The position numbers were made by a program, and so were the translations under genes. From a virus, in IMG/VR virus record IMGVR_UViG_3300032046_000026, positions 1 to 60,660 of that record: a stretch of 60,660 bases of DNA; one strand, given 5' to 3'. Below the pieces are notes generated by a model. The model saw nothing but the letters and a program-made list of their open reading frames with translations, had not been told where the DNA came from and ran no database searches. This document shows positions 15,179 to 22,651 of this stretch, piece after piece (position 1 is the first letter of the stretch; every line of letters begins with the position of its first letter).

Positions 15179-15207
15179 AGTCTAACCGTGGCGGTTATTG
15201 CTGTCCA
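15179..15207 (-). promoter_or_regulatory. Operator-containing promoter of the sbcC-like gene
   Basis: Minus strand: TGGACA, 17-nt spacer, TAGACT. The spacer carries TAACCGCCACGG and continues through the -10 box as a near-perfect palindrome (TAACCG-N3-CGGTTA). It lies in the 35-nt gap after the SbcD-like gene. Confidence 0.72.
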
Positions 15208-16448
15208 GCCCCGATAAGCGCCAGCCCTTCATCCTGCAGCCGGCCACGGCGCTGCTCGTCGGGTTCCGATTGCGCCAGGTAGGCGCGCAGGATTTCCGCC
15301 GGCGGTGCGCCGGCCACGTCCGCGCCTTCCCAGCGGCGGTCAGCCTGGGGCGCATTGCGCTCAATGCCGGCCACCCACCAGGCACCGGCGGCGTCAAGGG
15401 CGCGCTCGGCTGCCAGTTGGTCGAAGGCGGCGGCCTGGTCGGCCGTGGCGAAGTCAATCCGGCAGCGCACAACGGCGCCCGCCACATCGTTTTCCCCAAG
15501 GAACAACTGGAAGCCCACGTTGATTGATTCTGCTGGGCATGACGGCACCACGGTGTAGTGCAACGTCTTGAAGGGCCTGTCGTCCAGCAGGTGCGGCACC
15601 AGGCTGGTGCAACGCTGGCCGGCGGGCAGGCTGGGATCGAGTTCAAACGACCAGAACATCTTGTCCTGGCCCTCCTCGCCGAAGTCGATCCGTGCCATGC
15701 TGCCACAGTAGAAGGCCGGCATGGGCGCCTGCAGCACCTTGCCCCAGTGGTAGTGGCCCAGGATCGCCAGGTCGCAGGGCGGCAGATCGGCGCCGGTGAT
15801 GGTCGGCTCGTAGCCCATCGTCATCCACTGTTCGCTGGCGCGGTCGGCGCCGGCGAAAGCCAGGTGGCCCAGGAAAATCGTCGGCCAGGCGTCGTGCACC
15901 ACCAGGCCGCCCAGCAGCGCAATGTCGTGGTGCAGGGCCTCATTGGCGGCCGCGATCAGCTGATCGTAGGGCAGGCCCTCGGCCTCGGCCACCAGGTGCT
16001 TGACGCGCGCCCAGGGCACCGCGATCACCCAGCAGGGCTTGCCACCGGCCAGCTGGATCGCCCGCGTCTCGGGCCGGTTGAAACCGAAGATGCCGTAGTC
16101 GTCGCCGTAGCAGGTGATCGTATCGATCACGTTGGCGCGGCCTGGCGTGCTGTCGCCCTCGTGGTTGCCCTGATCGATCAGCACCACGATGCCGGCGCGC
16201 TGCAGCCGGCGGAACTGCTCAACCACCGGCGCCAGGATGCGCTGCGGCGGGTTGCGGCTCTTGAACAGGTCGCCGGCGAAGGCAAACAGATCGACCGGCT
16301 CCTTGATCGCCCAGTCCACGGCCTGGCCAAAGTTGCGCAGGTAGTCCTGCACGCGGTAGGGGAGGCCATCGGGGTTATCGCCGCCTACGTTGTCGATCCC
16401 TAGGTGCAGGTCGGCGCAGGCGACGCCCTTGATCGTGGTGCTATTCAT
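15195..16448 (-). CDS. sbcD: SbcD/Mre11-like nuclease
   Basis: 417 residues of the calcineurin-like phosphoesterase fold. Metal motifs are in order: DLHLG (13-17), AGDLF (58-62), GNHE (94-97) and GHYHWG near 233. It should act with the SbcC-like ATPase in end processing for recombination-dependent replication. It lies directly upstream of the sbcC-like gene. Confidence 0.92.
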   Translation of the reverse strand: MNSTTIKGVACADLHLGIDNVGGDNPDGLPYRVQDYLRNFGQAVDWAIKEPVDLFAFAGDLFKSRNPPQRILAPVVEQFRRLQRAGIVVLIDQGNHEGDSTPGRANVIDTITCYGDDYGIFGFNRPETRAIQLAGGKPCWVIAVPWARVKHLVAEAEGLPYDQLIAAANEALHHDIALLGGLVVHDAWPTIFLGHLAFAGADRASEQWMTMGYEPTITGADLPPCDLAILGHYHWGKVLQAPMPAFYCGSMARIDFGEEGQDKMFWSFELDPSLPAGQRCTSLVPHLLDDRPFKTLHYTVVPSCPAESINVGFQLFLGENDVAGAVVRCRIDFATADQAAAFDQLAAERALDAAGAWWVAGIERNAPQADRRWEGADVAGAPPAEILRAYLAQSEPDEQRRGRLQDEGLALIGAGQQ

Positions 16449-16455
16449 CGGGGGC

Positions 16456-16704
16456 CTACTGGCGGTGGGCCGCCGGCGCCAGTAGGCCCCTGGCCACCTT
16501 CTGGAATTGGATCAGCGGGGTGATCAGTTGCTTCCATTCCCGCATGCCGTGTTCGCTTTCCAGCCAGGCGGTCGGATCAAGGAACGGCCCGAGTACATCG
16601 TACCGCTCGATCTCCTCGGCCATTTCCTGCAGCGGCAGGTCAACCACCACCTGGGTGATCAGGCCGATCTTGGTTTGGGTGGCCCTTACTTCTTCGACAA
16701 GCAT
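16456..16704 (-). CDS. Hypothetical protein (82 aa)
   Basis: A small, largely helical acidic protein (LPLQEMAEEIERYDVLGPFL). ATG follows AAAGGAGG about 40 nt after an operator-bearing promoter, so it leads the sbcD operon and may be an early gene. Family unknown. Confidence 0.65.
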   Translation of the reverse strand: MLVEEVRATQTKIGLITQVVVDLPLQEMAEEIERYDVLGPFLDPTAWLESEHGMREWKQLITPLIQFQKVARGLLAPAAHRQ

Positions 16705-16747
16705 GATGCCTCCTTTCGGCCGCTAAGGTGCCCTCGGTTGCCCGCCA

Positions 16748-16776
16748 AGTCTAACCGCTGCGGTTAGCAGGATCAA
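16748..16776 (-). promoter_or_regulatory. Operator-containing promoter of the 16704-sbcD operon
   Basis: Minus strand: TTGATC, 17-nt spacer, TAGACT, with CTAACCGCAGCGGTTAG straddling the spacer and -10 box: a perfect 17-bp palindrome with a 3-nt centre (CTAACCG-CAG-CGGTTAG). Confidence 0.75.
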
Positions 16777-17189
16777 GGGTTGTTGAGCATTTTGTTGAGG
16801 ACGGCGGCCGGCGATTTCAGGCGCGGGTTGGGCACCCGTTCGTCCACGGTGCGCAGCCGCCGGTTGCCCTCAGCGTCGTGGTAGGTTTCATGGCGTTCGA
16901 TCCATACGAGTATGCCATCATGCAGGGCCGCCAAGATCGCGTGCGCACCATGCTTTCGCACGAAGTATTCGGCCCCGAACTGGAAGCCCAGGCGACTTCG
17001 CAGAAACCGCACCAGCCGCGCGTCGGTGGCCGACAACCGGCGGGGGGCCTGGGCGATGGAATTCGGTATGGCAGTCGGAACTACGCGCGGTGTCGGCGAA
17101 TTCACTTCTGGGAAATTGGGCGGGAAACTGTACTGCGGAGCATCGATGTCGAGAACGCCTGGGGGCAGTTTTCGGGCCGGTTGCGGCAT
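16773..17189 (-). CDS. Hypothetical protein (138 aa)
   Basis: A Pro-rich N-terminal third (VNSPTPRVVPTAIP) precedes a helical domain (FLRSRLGFQFGAEYFVRKHG). ATG follows AAAGGAAG. The family is not recognised. Its stop codon overlaps the -35 box of the next promoter. Confidence 0.65.
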   Translation of the reverse strand: MPQPARKLPPGVLDIDAPQYSFPPNFPEVNSPTPRVVPTAIPNSIAQAPRRLSATDARLVRFLRSRLGFQFGAEYFVRKHGAHAILAALHDGILVWIERHETYHDAEGNRRLRTVDERVPNPRLKSPAAVLNKMLNNP

Positions 17190-17244
17190 GGAGACGGCTT
17201 CCTTTCCGCTGTAAAAACGGGCCTTGGGGAGACGATGTAGGGCG

Positions 17245-17273
17245 AGCGTAAAGCCCGCCCCGCGTACCGTCAA
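17245..17273 (-). promoter_or_regulatory. Sigma70-type promoter upstream of the 138-aa protein gene
   Basis: Minus strand: TTGACG, 17-nt spacer, TACGCT. It lacks the TAACCG palindrome, so it may be under different control from its neighbours. A ~55-nt leader follows. Confidence 0.6.
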
Positions 17274-17293
17274 GTCCTTAAAGTGTGTATGCG

Positions 17294-17911
17294 CTATAGC
17301 GTTTCCTCCTCCGCATCGCGCTCGCGCAGGCGCGCCTCGGCGTTGGCCGCCAGGCACAGCGGGCAGGCCCAGTCCGGTTGCTTGTCGTGCATGCCGGTTT
17401 CGTGGTCGGCAATGATCGCGTCGAGATCCTGGGCCGCCGGCATGCCGCCTTCCATCCCCAGCTGCACGCCGGCGATGCGGAAGGCCGCCCCGCACTTCTG
17501 GCCCTGGGCGCGCCACAGGTTGGGCAGGCAGGCAGCGTCCAACTGCTCGGCGTCGAACTTCACCTGCAGGATTTGGGCGCCGCCGGCCTCCTTGGGCTGG
17601 AAGCCGCTGATCCGGCCCGACAGCATGATCTCGAAGATTGGCGCCGGCCCCCAGCCGCGCAGGGTTAGCACCTCGCGCAGCCGTGCAAGGAAGATGGCCA
17701 GCGGCTCGGCCGCCTGGGCGATGGCTTCCGCCGTCGTAAGGGTTTCTTCCCCCTGCAGCGCAACGCCGCTGCCGTCTCGCAGTTGCACGTTTTGCGTGAT
17801 TGTGTCCACCAGGGCGCCCACGTCGAGGCGGTTGTCGAGATATTCCACCGCCATCCTGTAGGCGGTGGTTCCTGGATCGAGCGGCTTCTTGTTCGGTATT
17901 CCCCTGGGCAT
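17294..17911 (-). CDS. Hypothetical protein (205 aa) with C-terminal CxxC
   Basis: A mixed alpha/beta protein, with MPRGIPNKKPLDPGT at the start and CPLCLAANAEARL near the end, a single CxxC. It sits between the annealing protein and the SbcCD operon, so a recombination-linked role is possible. Family not recognised. Confidence 0.65.
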   Translation of the reverse strand: MPRGIPNKKPLDPGTTAYRMAVEYLDNRLDVGALVDTITQNVQLRDGSGVALQGEETLTTAEAIAQAAEPLAIFLARLREVLTLRGWGPAPIFEIMLSGRISGFQPKEAGGAQILQVKFDAEQLDAACLPNLWRAQGQKCGAAFRIAGVQLGMEGGMPAAQDLDAIIADHETGMHDKQPDWACPLCLAANAEARLRERDAEEETL

Positions 17912-17920
17912 CGTACCTCC

Positions 17921-18994
17921 TTATTGCCCCTTCAATCGGCACAGATCGCGCCATGCCCCTGGCAGGTCTTTGACGTCGGTTAGCGCCTGAACCCCCAGGG
18001 CGTTGCAGATCTCGATGGCATTCTTGAAGTGCAGGTGTTGGATCGCAAACCGCTGCAGCTGTTCCATGTTGGCCGGCGGGTTGAGGACGCCCCCGCCGAC
18101 TGGCTCCCGCGTCTCGGCCTTGGGTGGCGGGGGGCGGCTGGTGGTGGCCCGTGCCGGCGGCCGCCCAGGCGCGGGCGCGGCTTCCGCCTTGGCCGGTTCT
18201 TCTTCTGGCCCGTCATGCGCCGGCGTCGGAGTTGAAGGGCTTGGTGGCCGTTCTGCTTCCGCCACCGGCGGCGCTGACGGTTCCTCAACCACCTCGGCGT
18301 CGATGATTTCCCCCCGACCATTCGGATCATCGCCAACGGGGCTGTCAAGTTCGTTGTCAAAGGTGGGCAGGGCCACCTGGGCGATCAGGTTGAGGCAGCG
18401 GCCCTCGGCCCGCTTCATCGCCATGATCGCCGGCTGGGTGATCAGGGGCCGCACCTTGGCCTCGGGGTTGGTGGCGAAGTCCATCACCTGCGCGGGGTTG
18501 TGCGCCGACCTGGCGCCGTCAACTTGGGCCTTCGTCACGCCGAGCTTTTCCATCTCGCGGGTGCTGGGGTAGCGTTCGCCCTCGCGCACCAGGCCATACT
18601 GGATCGTGGGGATCGGGGTGCTCTTGCGGTAGAGGTGGCACATGGCCAGCACGTCGCCTGGGCGGCTGGCCTGCATGGCCTCGCGGATCGCGGGATCGGT
18701 CACGATGCTGGGCTGGATCGCGGCGAAGTCGGGGTGCCGCATGGCCAGGCGCCGGCGGCCGTCGATGGTGACGTACAGGCTGCCCTCGTAGATCATCACC
18801 TCGCCCGCCAGGGGGTGCAGGCCCAGGCTGATCGCCACCGCCGCGAACTCGCGCAGCTTGCCCATGGGCGGCGCGTTCTCGTTGGGCCGCAGGGACATTG
18901 TGAAGTAGCGCGACATCGCCTCCTGCCGTTCAACCGTGACCGGCAGGGGCCGGTAGCCTACTTCCACCAGGGCAGTTTCATTTCCACTCGTCAT
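17921..18994 (-). CDS. recT-like: RecT/Bet-like single-strand annealing protein
   Basis: 357 residues. Residues ~35-210 follow the RecT/Bet plan: an initial helix, then LGLHPLAGEVMIYEGSLYV and TIDGRRRLAMRHPDFA, the usual site where the substrate beta-sheet begins. A long Pro/Ala/Glu linker (~215-300) leads to a small C-terminal helical domain (PANMEQLQRFAIQHL) that could bind a partner such as SSB. It would anneal complementary strands during phage recombination. No exonuclease of the Exo/RecE type was seen; SbcCD could fill that role. Confidence 0.8.
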   Translation of the reverse strand: MTSGNETALVEVGYRPLPVTVERQEAMSRYFTMSLRPNENAPPMGKLREFAAVAISLGLHPLAGEVMIYEGSLYVTIDGRRRLAMRHPDFAAIQPSIVTDPAIREAMQASRPGDVLAMCHLYRKSTPIPTIQYGLVREGERYPSTREMEKLGVTKAQVDGARSAHNPAQVMDFATNPEAKVRPLITQPAIMAMKRAEGRCLNLIAQVALPTFDNELDSPVGDDPNGRGEIIDAEVVEEPSAPPVAEAERPPSPSTPTPAHDGPEEEPAKAEAAPAPGRPPARATTSRPPPPKAETREPVGGGVLNPPANMEQLQRFAIQHLHFKNAIEICNALGVQALTDVKDLPGAWRDLCRLKGQ

Positions 18995-19389
18995 GGGCGC
19001 CTTCCTTTCCAGAGGCTAACTACTGGCCGACTGACGGGCGCACATTCCGGCCGGTCGGCCCCCAGTTTGGGGAGCCAATCGCAGAGCCGGTGATCGCCCC
19101 AGTTGTGGTCGCGGATGATAAGGTAGGCCAGCCGGTTGCGCAAGGCCACCGGCAACCCGTCCAGCTGATCCATGCGCCAATCCGAGGGGCGCACGCGCAT
19201 GGCCACCAGCAGGCGCGCCTCCTGGGCGCTGGCCGGCAGGGCCAGGCCAACATGGGTCACTTCCTTGGGGCAGAACAGGCTGGTGCCCCGCCGCACCACC
19301 CGAGCGCCGCATTGGGCGCACAGCAGCCTTGGCTGGCCGCCTTTGCCCACGCGGGCGGCTTCCACGGCGCGCTCGCGGTCGGTCGTCAT
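18991..19389 (-). CDS. Zinc-ribbon protein (132 aa)
   Basis: LLCAQCGARVVRRGTSLFCP is a zinc-ribbon-like segment; the rest is helical with DWRMDQLDGLP. ATG 19389 overlaps the previous stop (TAATG) and its own stop overlaps the recT-like start. Function unknown. Confidence 0.6.
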   Translation of the reverse strand: MTTDRERAVEAARVGKGGQPRLLCAQCGARVVRRGTSLFCPKEVTHVGLALPASAQEARLLVAMRVRPSDWRMDQLDGLPVALRNRLAYLIIRDHNWGDHRLCDWLPKLGADRPECAPVSRPVVSLWKGRRP

Positions 19390-19532
19390 TACAACACCCT
19401 GAGAATCACAATGCAGGTCGCCGTCAACGCCAGGCAGCATTGGGAGACGACGCGCCAGTACGGCTTGTCGCTGCCCAAGTTGATCGCAATCATGCAAACG
19501 CCAGCAAGAACCAGCCAGCCGTCAGTAGACAT
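19389..19532 (-). CDS. Small two-span membrane protein (47 aa)
   Basis: Too short for many gene callers, but linked at both ends by overlapping stop/start codons. Two hydrophobic segments, GWLVLAGVCMIAINLG and CCLALTATCIVILRVL, are separated by a short polar turn. It could be an early membrane-acting peptide; the function is not known. Confidence 0.55.
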   Translation of the reverse strand: MSTDGWLVLAGVCMIAINLGSDKPYWRVVSQCCLALTATCIVILRVL

Positions 19533-19950
19533 CGGCGTCGTCGCCCTCCTCGCCTTCCGCCGGCACCTCCGGCTCGAAGCCTGGCATGATCGGGTGCCGC
19601 CGCCCCAGGTTGACCTGGGCATATAGCAGTTTGGCGCGGCCCCGCTTGTTCATCCGTGCCGCCTGGGAGAACAGCCGCCGCGCAGACGCTTCAACTTCCT
19701 CGGCATATTCGGCCACGTAGACGCCCCAATCGCCGGTGCACAGCACGAACTCGGTGGCGTCCGCTTTGGAAAGGATCGCCCGCAGGGCGCGGCCTTCGAT
19801 ATCGGAGAAGCAGCCGGCCAGGTCGCGCATGAGGATCGCGGCGCCGGCTCCCACATGGTAGCCGGCCAGGCGCACCACGACCCGCTGGTATTGGTCGGGC
19901 GTGAAATCCCACGGCCCCTGGCCGCGCCGATCCCATGGTTCGCTGCTCAT
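19522..19950 (-). CDS. Hypothetical protein (142 aa)
   Basis: An alpha-helical protein with an acidic tail (EVPAEGEEGDDADVY). Its first residues include WDRRGQGPWDFTPDQYQR. It leads the recombination operon, ~20 nt behind an operator-bearing promoter, with CGGAGG before the ATG. Family unknown. Confidence 0.65.
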   Translation of the reverse strand: MSSEPWDRRGQGPWDFTPDQYQRVVVRLAGYHVGAGAAILMRDLAGCFSDIEGRALRAILSKADATEFVLCTGDWGVYVAEYAEEVEASARRLFSQAARMNKRGRAKLLYAQVNLGRRHPIMPGFEPEVPAEGEEGDDADVY

Positions 19951-19970
19951 GGCGCACCTCCGCTCGCCAA

Positions 19971-19999
19971 AGTCTAACCGTGGCGGCTAGGGGGCGCAA
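19971..19999 (-). promoter_or_regulatory. Operator-containing promoter of the recombination operon
   Basis: Minus strand: TTGCGC, 17-nt spacer, TAGACT. The embedded palindrome is CTAGCCGCCACGGTTAG, one mismatch from perfect. It drives the 142-aa gene, the membrane peptide, the zinc-ribbon gene and the recT-like gene. Confidence 0.72.
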
Positions 20000-20020
20000 G
20001 GGGTCAGAGGGGCTTTTTTG

Positions 20021-20203
20021 CTACCGATGCACGAGGCGAAACAGTGATCCACAGTCGCAGCTGGGCTTCCGCATTCGGAGCAGGGGTTGCACGTCGGCCT
20101 GGTCAACGTCAACCGTCTCGCCGTAGCGGCAGGCGTAGTCCTTGCCGGTGCTGGGGCCGACGATGGTGCGGGGGCGGGCGCCGCAATAGCGCAGGACGGG
20201 CAT
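20021..20203 (-). CDS. Small phage protein (60 aa), head-tail type
   Basis: MPVLRYCGARPRTIVGPSTG with a later VDVDQADVQPLLRM resembles the small beta-rich proteins often found near phage structural or lysis genes (YxGxRxxTIxGPVTG pattern). It ends with a CDCG pair. Its start overlaps the endolysin stop by one base. Specific role unknown. Confidence 0.6.
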   Translation of the reverse strand: MPVLRYCGARPRTIVGPSTGKDYACRYGETVDVDQADVQPLLRMRKPSCDCGSLFRLVHR

Positions 20204-20964
20204 CAGTTCGGCAGGCCGGCCAGGGCGCGGAGGTACTTCATTTCCATGTAGGCTTGTTCGGCCAGGGCAGGATCGCCGGCCAGGATCATGCCGGCCCAGC
20301 GTAGGGCCAGGTCGACGCGGGTGGGGTTTGCGGGCAGCGGAATGGGCATCGTCTCCTCCAATAGCAGGTGCCGGTTGAACATGTCCAGGTCAACGTAGAC
20401 GCCGCCGATCTCGGTGCCGCCGTTGAACTGCTCGCCCACCAGCTGGGCCAGCGTCCAGCCGCCGTAAGGCAGGCCGGCGAAGTCGATATCGGGGTCTTGA
20501 TCCCACAGGGCATTGATCAGCAGGCAGTCGGTGAACGTGGTGGGGTTGCCCATCAGATCGACCCAGGCGTGATAATTGGTGTAGATCGCCCGCCGCTTGG
20601 CGCCGTACTCGAGCGCGGCCAGCAGATCGACGGCCTGGCGCACCGTGCACCAGGGGATGCCAGGCAGTTCCACGTCCACCACCACCAGCACCAGCTGCGC
20701 CCACAGGTCGTCGGGCACGCCGGCGCGCCCCTGCTGCACGTGCCAGGCGCCGTCGTGGTTGCCCGTGACGGAGATATAGCCCATCGGGATCAAGCCGGCC
20801 GCGATTGCGATCCGCAGGTTGTCGATCCGGTTGGCGGGCTGGTCGGCGCCCGTCCACAGGCATTGCCACCAAACCAGTTCGCCGGCGGCCCGCAGATCGG
20901 CCGCCGCTTCGGCCGTCAGCCGCGTGTAGCTGCCGTCGACGCCTGGTATCCAATCAGGGGGCAT
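20203..20964 (-). CDS. lys: GH25-like endolysin
   Basis: 253 residues of a TIM-barrel lysozyme type: WIPGVDGSY at the start, AGELVWWQCLWTG, GYISVTGNHDGAWHV, VVVDVELPGIP with the acidic pair, then IYTNYHAWVDLMGN. This order fits glycoside hydrolase family 25 muramidases that cut peptidoglycan at release. No cell-wall-binding repeat is visible; the last ~60 residues are helical. ATG follows GGAGG. It lies downstream of two holin-like genes. Confidence 0.75.
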   Translation of the reverse strand: MPPDWIPGVDGSYTRLTAEAAADLRAAGELVWWQCLWTGADQPANRIDNLRIAIAAGLIPMGYISVTGNHDGAWHVQQGRAGVPDDLWAQLVLVVVDVELPGIPWCTVRQAVDLLAALEYGAKRRAIYTNYHAWVDLMGNPTTFTDCLLINALWDQDPDIDFAGLPYGGWTLAQLVGEQFNGGTEIGGVYVDLDMFNRHLLLEETMPIPLPANPTRVDLALRWAGMILAGDPALAEQAYMEMKYLRALAGLPN

Positions 20965-21322
20965 GGGCCACCTCCGGCAGCTGGCCACGTGGCAGGGTGC
21001 GGGGCAGGATTGTGCCGCCATCGGCGACAAAGAACGTGGCCGTCAGCTTGATCATATCCGCCTCGTCAAAGTCCCTGCAGCTGAACACGTGCACGGCGCC
21101 GTAGGGCGCCGGTTCGTCCTTGGGGTTCAGGTGCACCGCGATGTGGGATTCGGCGATCAGCTGCAGCAGCATCACCTTGCCGCCAAACCGGCCGCCCATC
21201 TGGTGGATCGCCTGCAGGCCGGTGAGATCCACGGCGGCGGCGATAAAGGCCCGCGCCCGTGTAACCGTCCAGCAGCGGGCCGCGTGTTCAGGGGGCGTGG
21301 TGAATTCGAGGGCCAGGAACAT
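20954..21322 (-). CDS. speD-like: S-adenosylmethionine decarboxylase-like protein (SpeD family)
   Basis: 122 residues, the size of bacterial class 1b SpeD. LIAESHIAVH at 55-64 keeps the Glu58/Ser59 autocleavage site that yields the pyruvoyl group, His64 aligns with the processing His, and Cys82 in VFSCRDFD with the catalytic Cys. It would decarboxylate AdoMet for spermidine synthesis, although some phage SpeD homologs are known to have become arginine or ornithine decarboxylases. It sits between holin-like and endolysin genes, so it is expressed late. Polyamines could help DNA packing. Confidence 0.82.
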   Translation of the reverse strand: MFLALEFTTPPEHAARCWTVTRARAFIAAAVDLTGLQAIHQMGGRFGGKVMLLQLIAESHIAVHLNPKDEPAPYGAVHVFSCRDFDEADMIKLTATFFVADGGTILPRTLPRGQLPEVAHAP

Positions 21323-21331
21323 GGGTGCCCC

Positions 21332-21601
21332 CTACCATATCTTGCCCATCCCGAGCATGTGCGGCCCCAGCCAGCCAATCACCCCAACGATCACGACCAG
21401 GCCGGCCAGGTAGAAGCACCACCAAAAGCTGAACGGGTGGGCCAGCACCGTGCGGGTGACTTCGGTGAGCGTGTCGCCAGGCTGGGCGTTTGCCAGGGCC
21501 AGGATTTCGATCACCAGGAAGGCAGCCGTGAAGGCCAGCACCGCCCCCAGGGCGCCCAGGAACCACATGAGCCAGGCGACGCGGAAGGCTTCGGGTGACA
21601 T
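21332..21601 (-). CDS. Two-span membrane protein, holin candidate
   Basis: 89 residues with spans WLMWFLGALGAVLAFTAAFL and WWCFYLAGLVVIVGVIGWLG joined by a soluble loop. Holins of this size set the timing of lysis, and the position in the lysis cluster supports that, but there is no family match by eye. Confidence 0.6.
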   Translation of the reverse strand: MSPEAFRVAWLMWFLGALGAVLAFTAAFLVIEILALANAQPGDTLTEVTRTVLAHPFSFWWCFYLAGLVVIVGVIGWLGPHMLGMGKIW

Positions 21602-21611
21602 GGGCGGCCCC

Positions 21612-21965
21612 CTACTGGTGCCCCGTGACCAGGGCCAGCAACCAAAAGACGACGGCGCCTACCGCGCCGGCGCCGCCGAATGCCGCGAAGACCCGCAGGA
21701 AGATCAACCCTTGCGTCCGCAGCATCGCCCAGGCGCCCTCGCGCGTTGCCTGGGCCTTCGCCCAGCCGTTGATATCGCGCTTGATGTCGCCCTGGGCGAT
21801 GGCAACCGCGTCAACCTGCCCCTTGATCGCGTCCAGCTTCTCATCGACGGCTTTGCAGAACAGCGGCCATATCTTCTCCTCGAAGTCTTTTTGCGCCTGC
21901 TGCACCGCGCCGACGATTCGATCCAGCGAGCCTTGGGGCATTTTTTGTGAGGCCGTGTCCTGCAT
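21612..21965 (-). CDS. XhlA-like membrane-anchored coiled-coil protein (holin partner)
   Basis: 117 residues: a helical, heptad-rich region (~10-80), then one C-terminal span (FLRVFAAFGGAGAVGAVVFW). This is the layout of haemolysin XhlA-type phage proteins that work with a holin. ATG 21965 follows GGGGAGGG; a GTG further upstream would overlap the GTCGACCATA element. Confidence 0.6.
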   Translation of the reverse strand: MQDTASQKMPQGSLDRIVGAVQQAQKDFEEKIWPLFCKAVDEKLDAIKGQVDAVAIAQGDIKRDINGWAKAQATREGAWAMLRTQGLIFLRVFAAFGGAGAVGAVVFWLLALVTGHQ

Positions 21966-21983
21966 GGCCCTCCCCTTCACCAC

Positions 21984-21993
21984 TATGGTCGAC
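21984..21993 (-). promoter_or_regulatory. GTCGACCATA element before the lysis genes
   Basis: Lies in the 30-nt gap between the sigma factor stop and the lysis operon. On the minus strand it reads CTGTCGACCATAGTGGTGA, sharing GTCGACCATWNNGGTGA with sites at 33603, 37494 and 53584. Confidence 0.6.
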
Positions 21994-21995
21994 AG

Positions 21996-22604
21996 TTATC
22001 GGGGGGCCAGGCCGATGCGCATGCGCCGCACCGCGTGGCGCCGCAGCTGGCGGGCCTCGTCGGGTTCCGTGCCGAACATGGCGGCTATGTTCTCGGGCGT
22101 CTCGCCGGCGTAGTCGCGCATCAACAGCACCGCCCGCTCGCTGGCCGGCAGGGCGGCAATCGTGGCTTCCAGATCGGCCGCCAGTTCTATGGCCCGCCAG
22201 GGATCGATCCGCTGGCCGTCAACGAGCAGCGGTTCGCTCTCGAAGCCTGGGCCAAATTCGTCAACCTCGCCGCTGCGGCCTTCTTCATGGTGGCCACGGT
22301 GCAACTCGGGGAAGGCCACCTCGATGGGGCGGGCCTGGCCGTTGCGGCCCAGGCGCCCGTGCCGGCGCCGGAGATCTATCGCGTGGCCGCGCAGGCGCAG
22401 CCAGAGGAACGTGGTGAACTTGCCCACCTGGGGGTTGTAGTCGCGGGCGGCGATCACGGCCTGCTCTCTCAGTTCCGCCAGCACGTCTTCGCGGGCCAGG
22501 TAGCCCACGCCATCATGGAAGATGCCCGCGCGGTGGGCAGCTGCTTCGATCATGCCGATCACTTCGGGGCTTTGGAGAAGGGCCGCAGCTGCAGGCGCAT
22601 TCAT
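21996..22604 (-). CDS. Phage-encoded sigma-70 family factor
   Basis: 202 residues. Region 2 is seen in DYNPQVGKFTTFLWLRLRGH then IDLRRRHGRLG (~55-90), matching the core-binding and -10 recognition helices. Region 4 is ALPASERAVLLMRDYAGETP with a following HTH (~148-200). A Gly/Glu-rich linker replaces region 3, as in ECF-like or short group-3 factors. It may redirect host RNA polymerase to late phage promoters. ATG 22604 is 7 nt after a TACAAT box and has no ribosome site, so its message is probably leaderless. Confidence 0.88.
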   Translation of the reverse strand: MNAPAAAALLQSPEVIGMIEAAAHRAGIFHDGVGYLAREDVLAELREQAVIAARDYNPQVGKFTTFLWLRLRGHAIDLRRRHGRLGRNGQARPIEVAFPELHRGHHEEGRSGEVDEFGPGFESEPLLVDGQRIDPWRAIELAADLEATIAALPASERAVLLMRDYAGETPENIAAMFGTEPDEARQLRRHAVRRMRIGLAPR

Positions 22605-22611
22605 GGCCCGA

Positions 22612-22641
22612 ATTGTAGCGCCGTTCGCGGCCCCGTGGCAA
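22612..22641 (-). promoter_or_regulatory. Leaderless promoter of the sigma factor gene
   Basis: Minus strand: TTGCCA, 18-nt spacer, TACAAT. The start codon is 7 nt downstream. It has no TAACCG palindrome, so the sigma gene may be under host control from the outset. Confidence 0.65.
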
Positions 22642-22651
22642 GCGACGCCGG

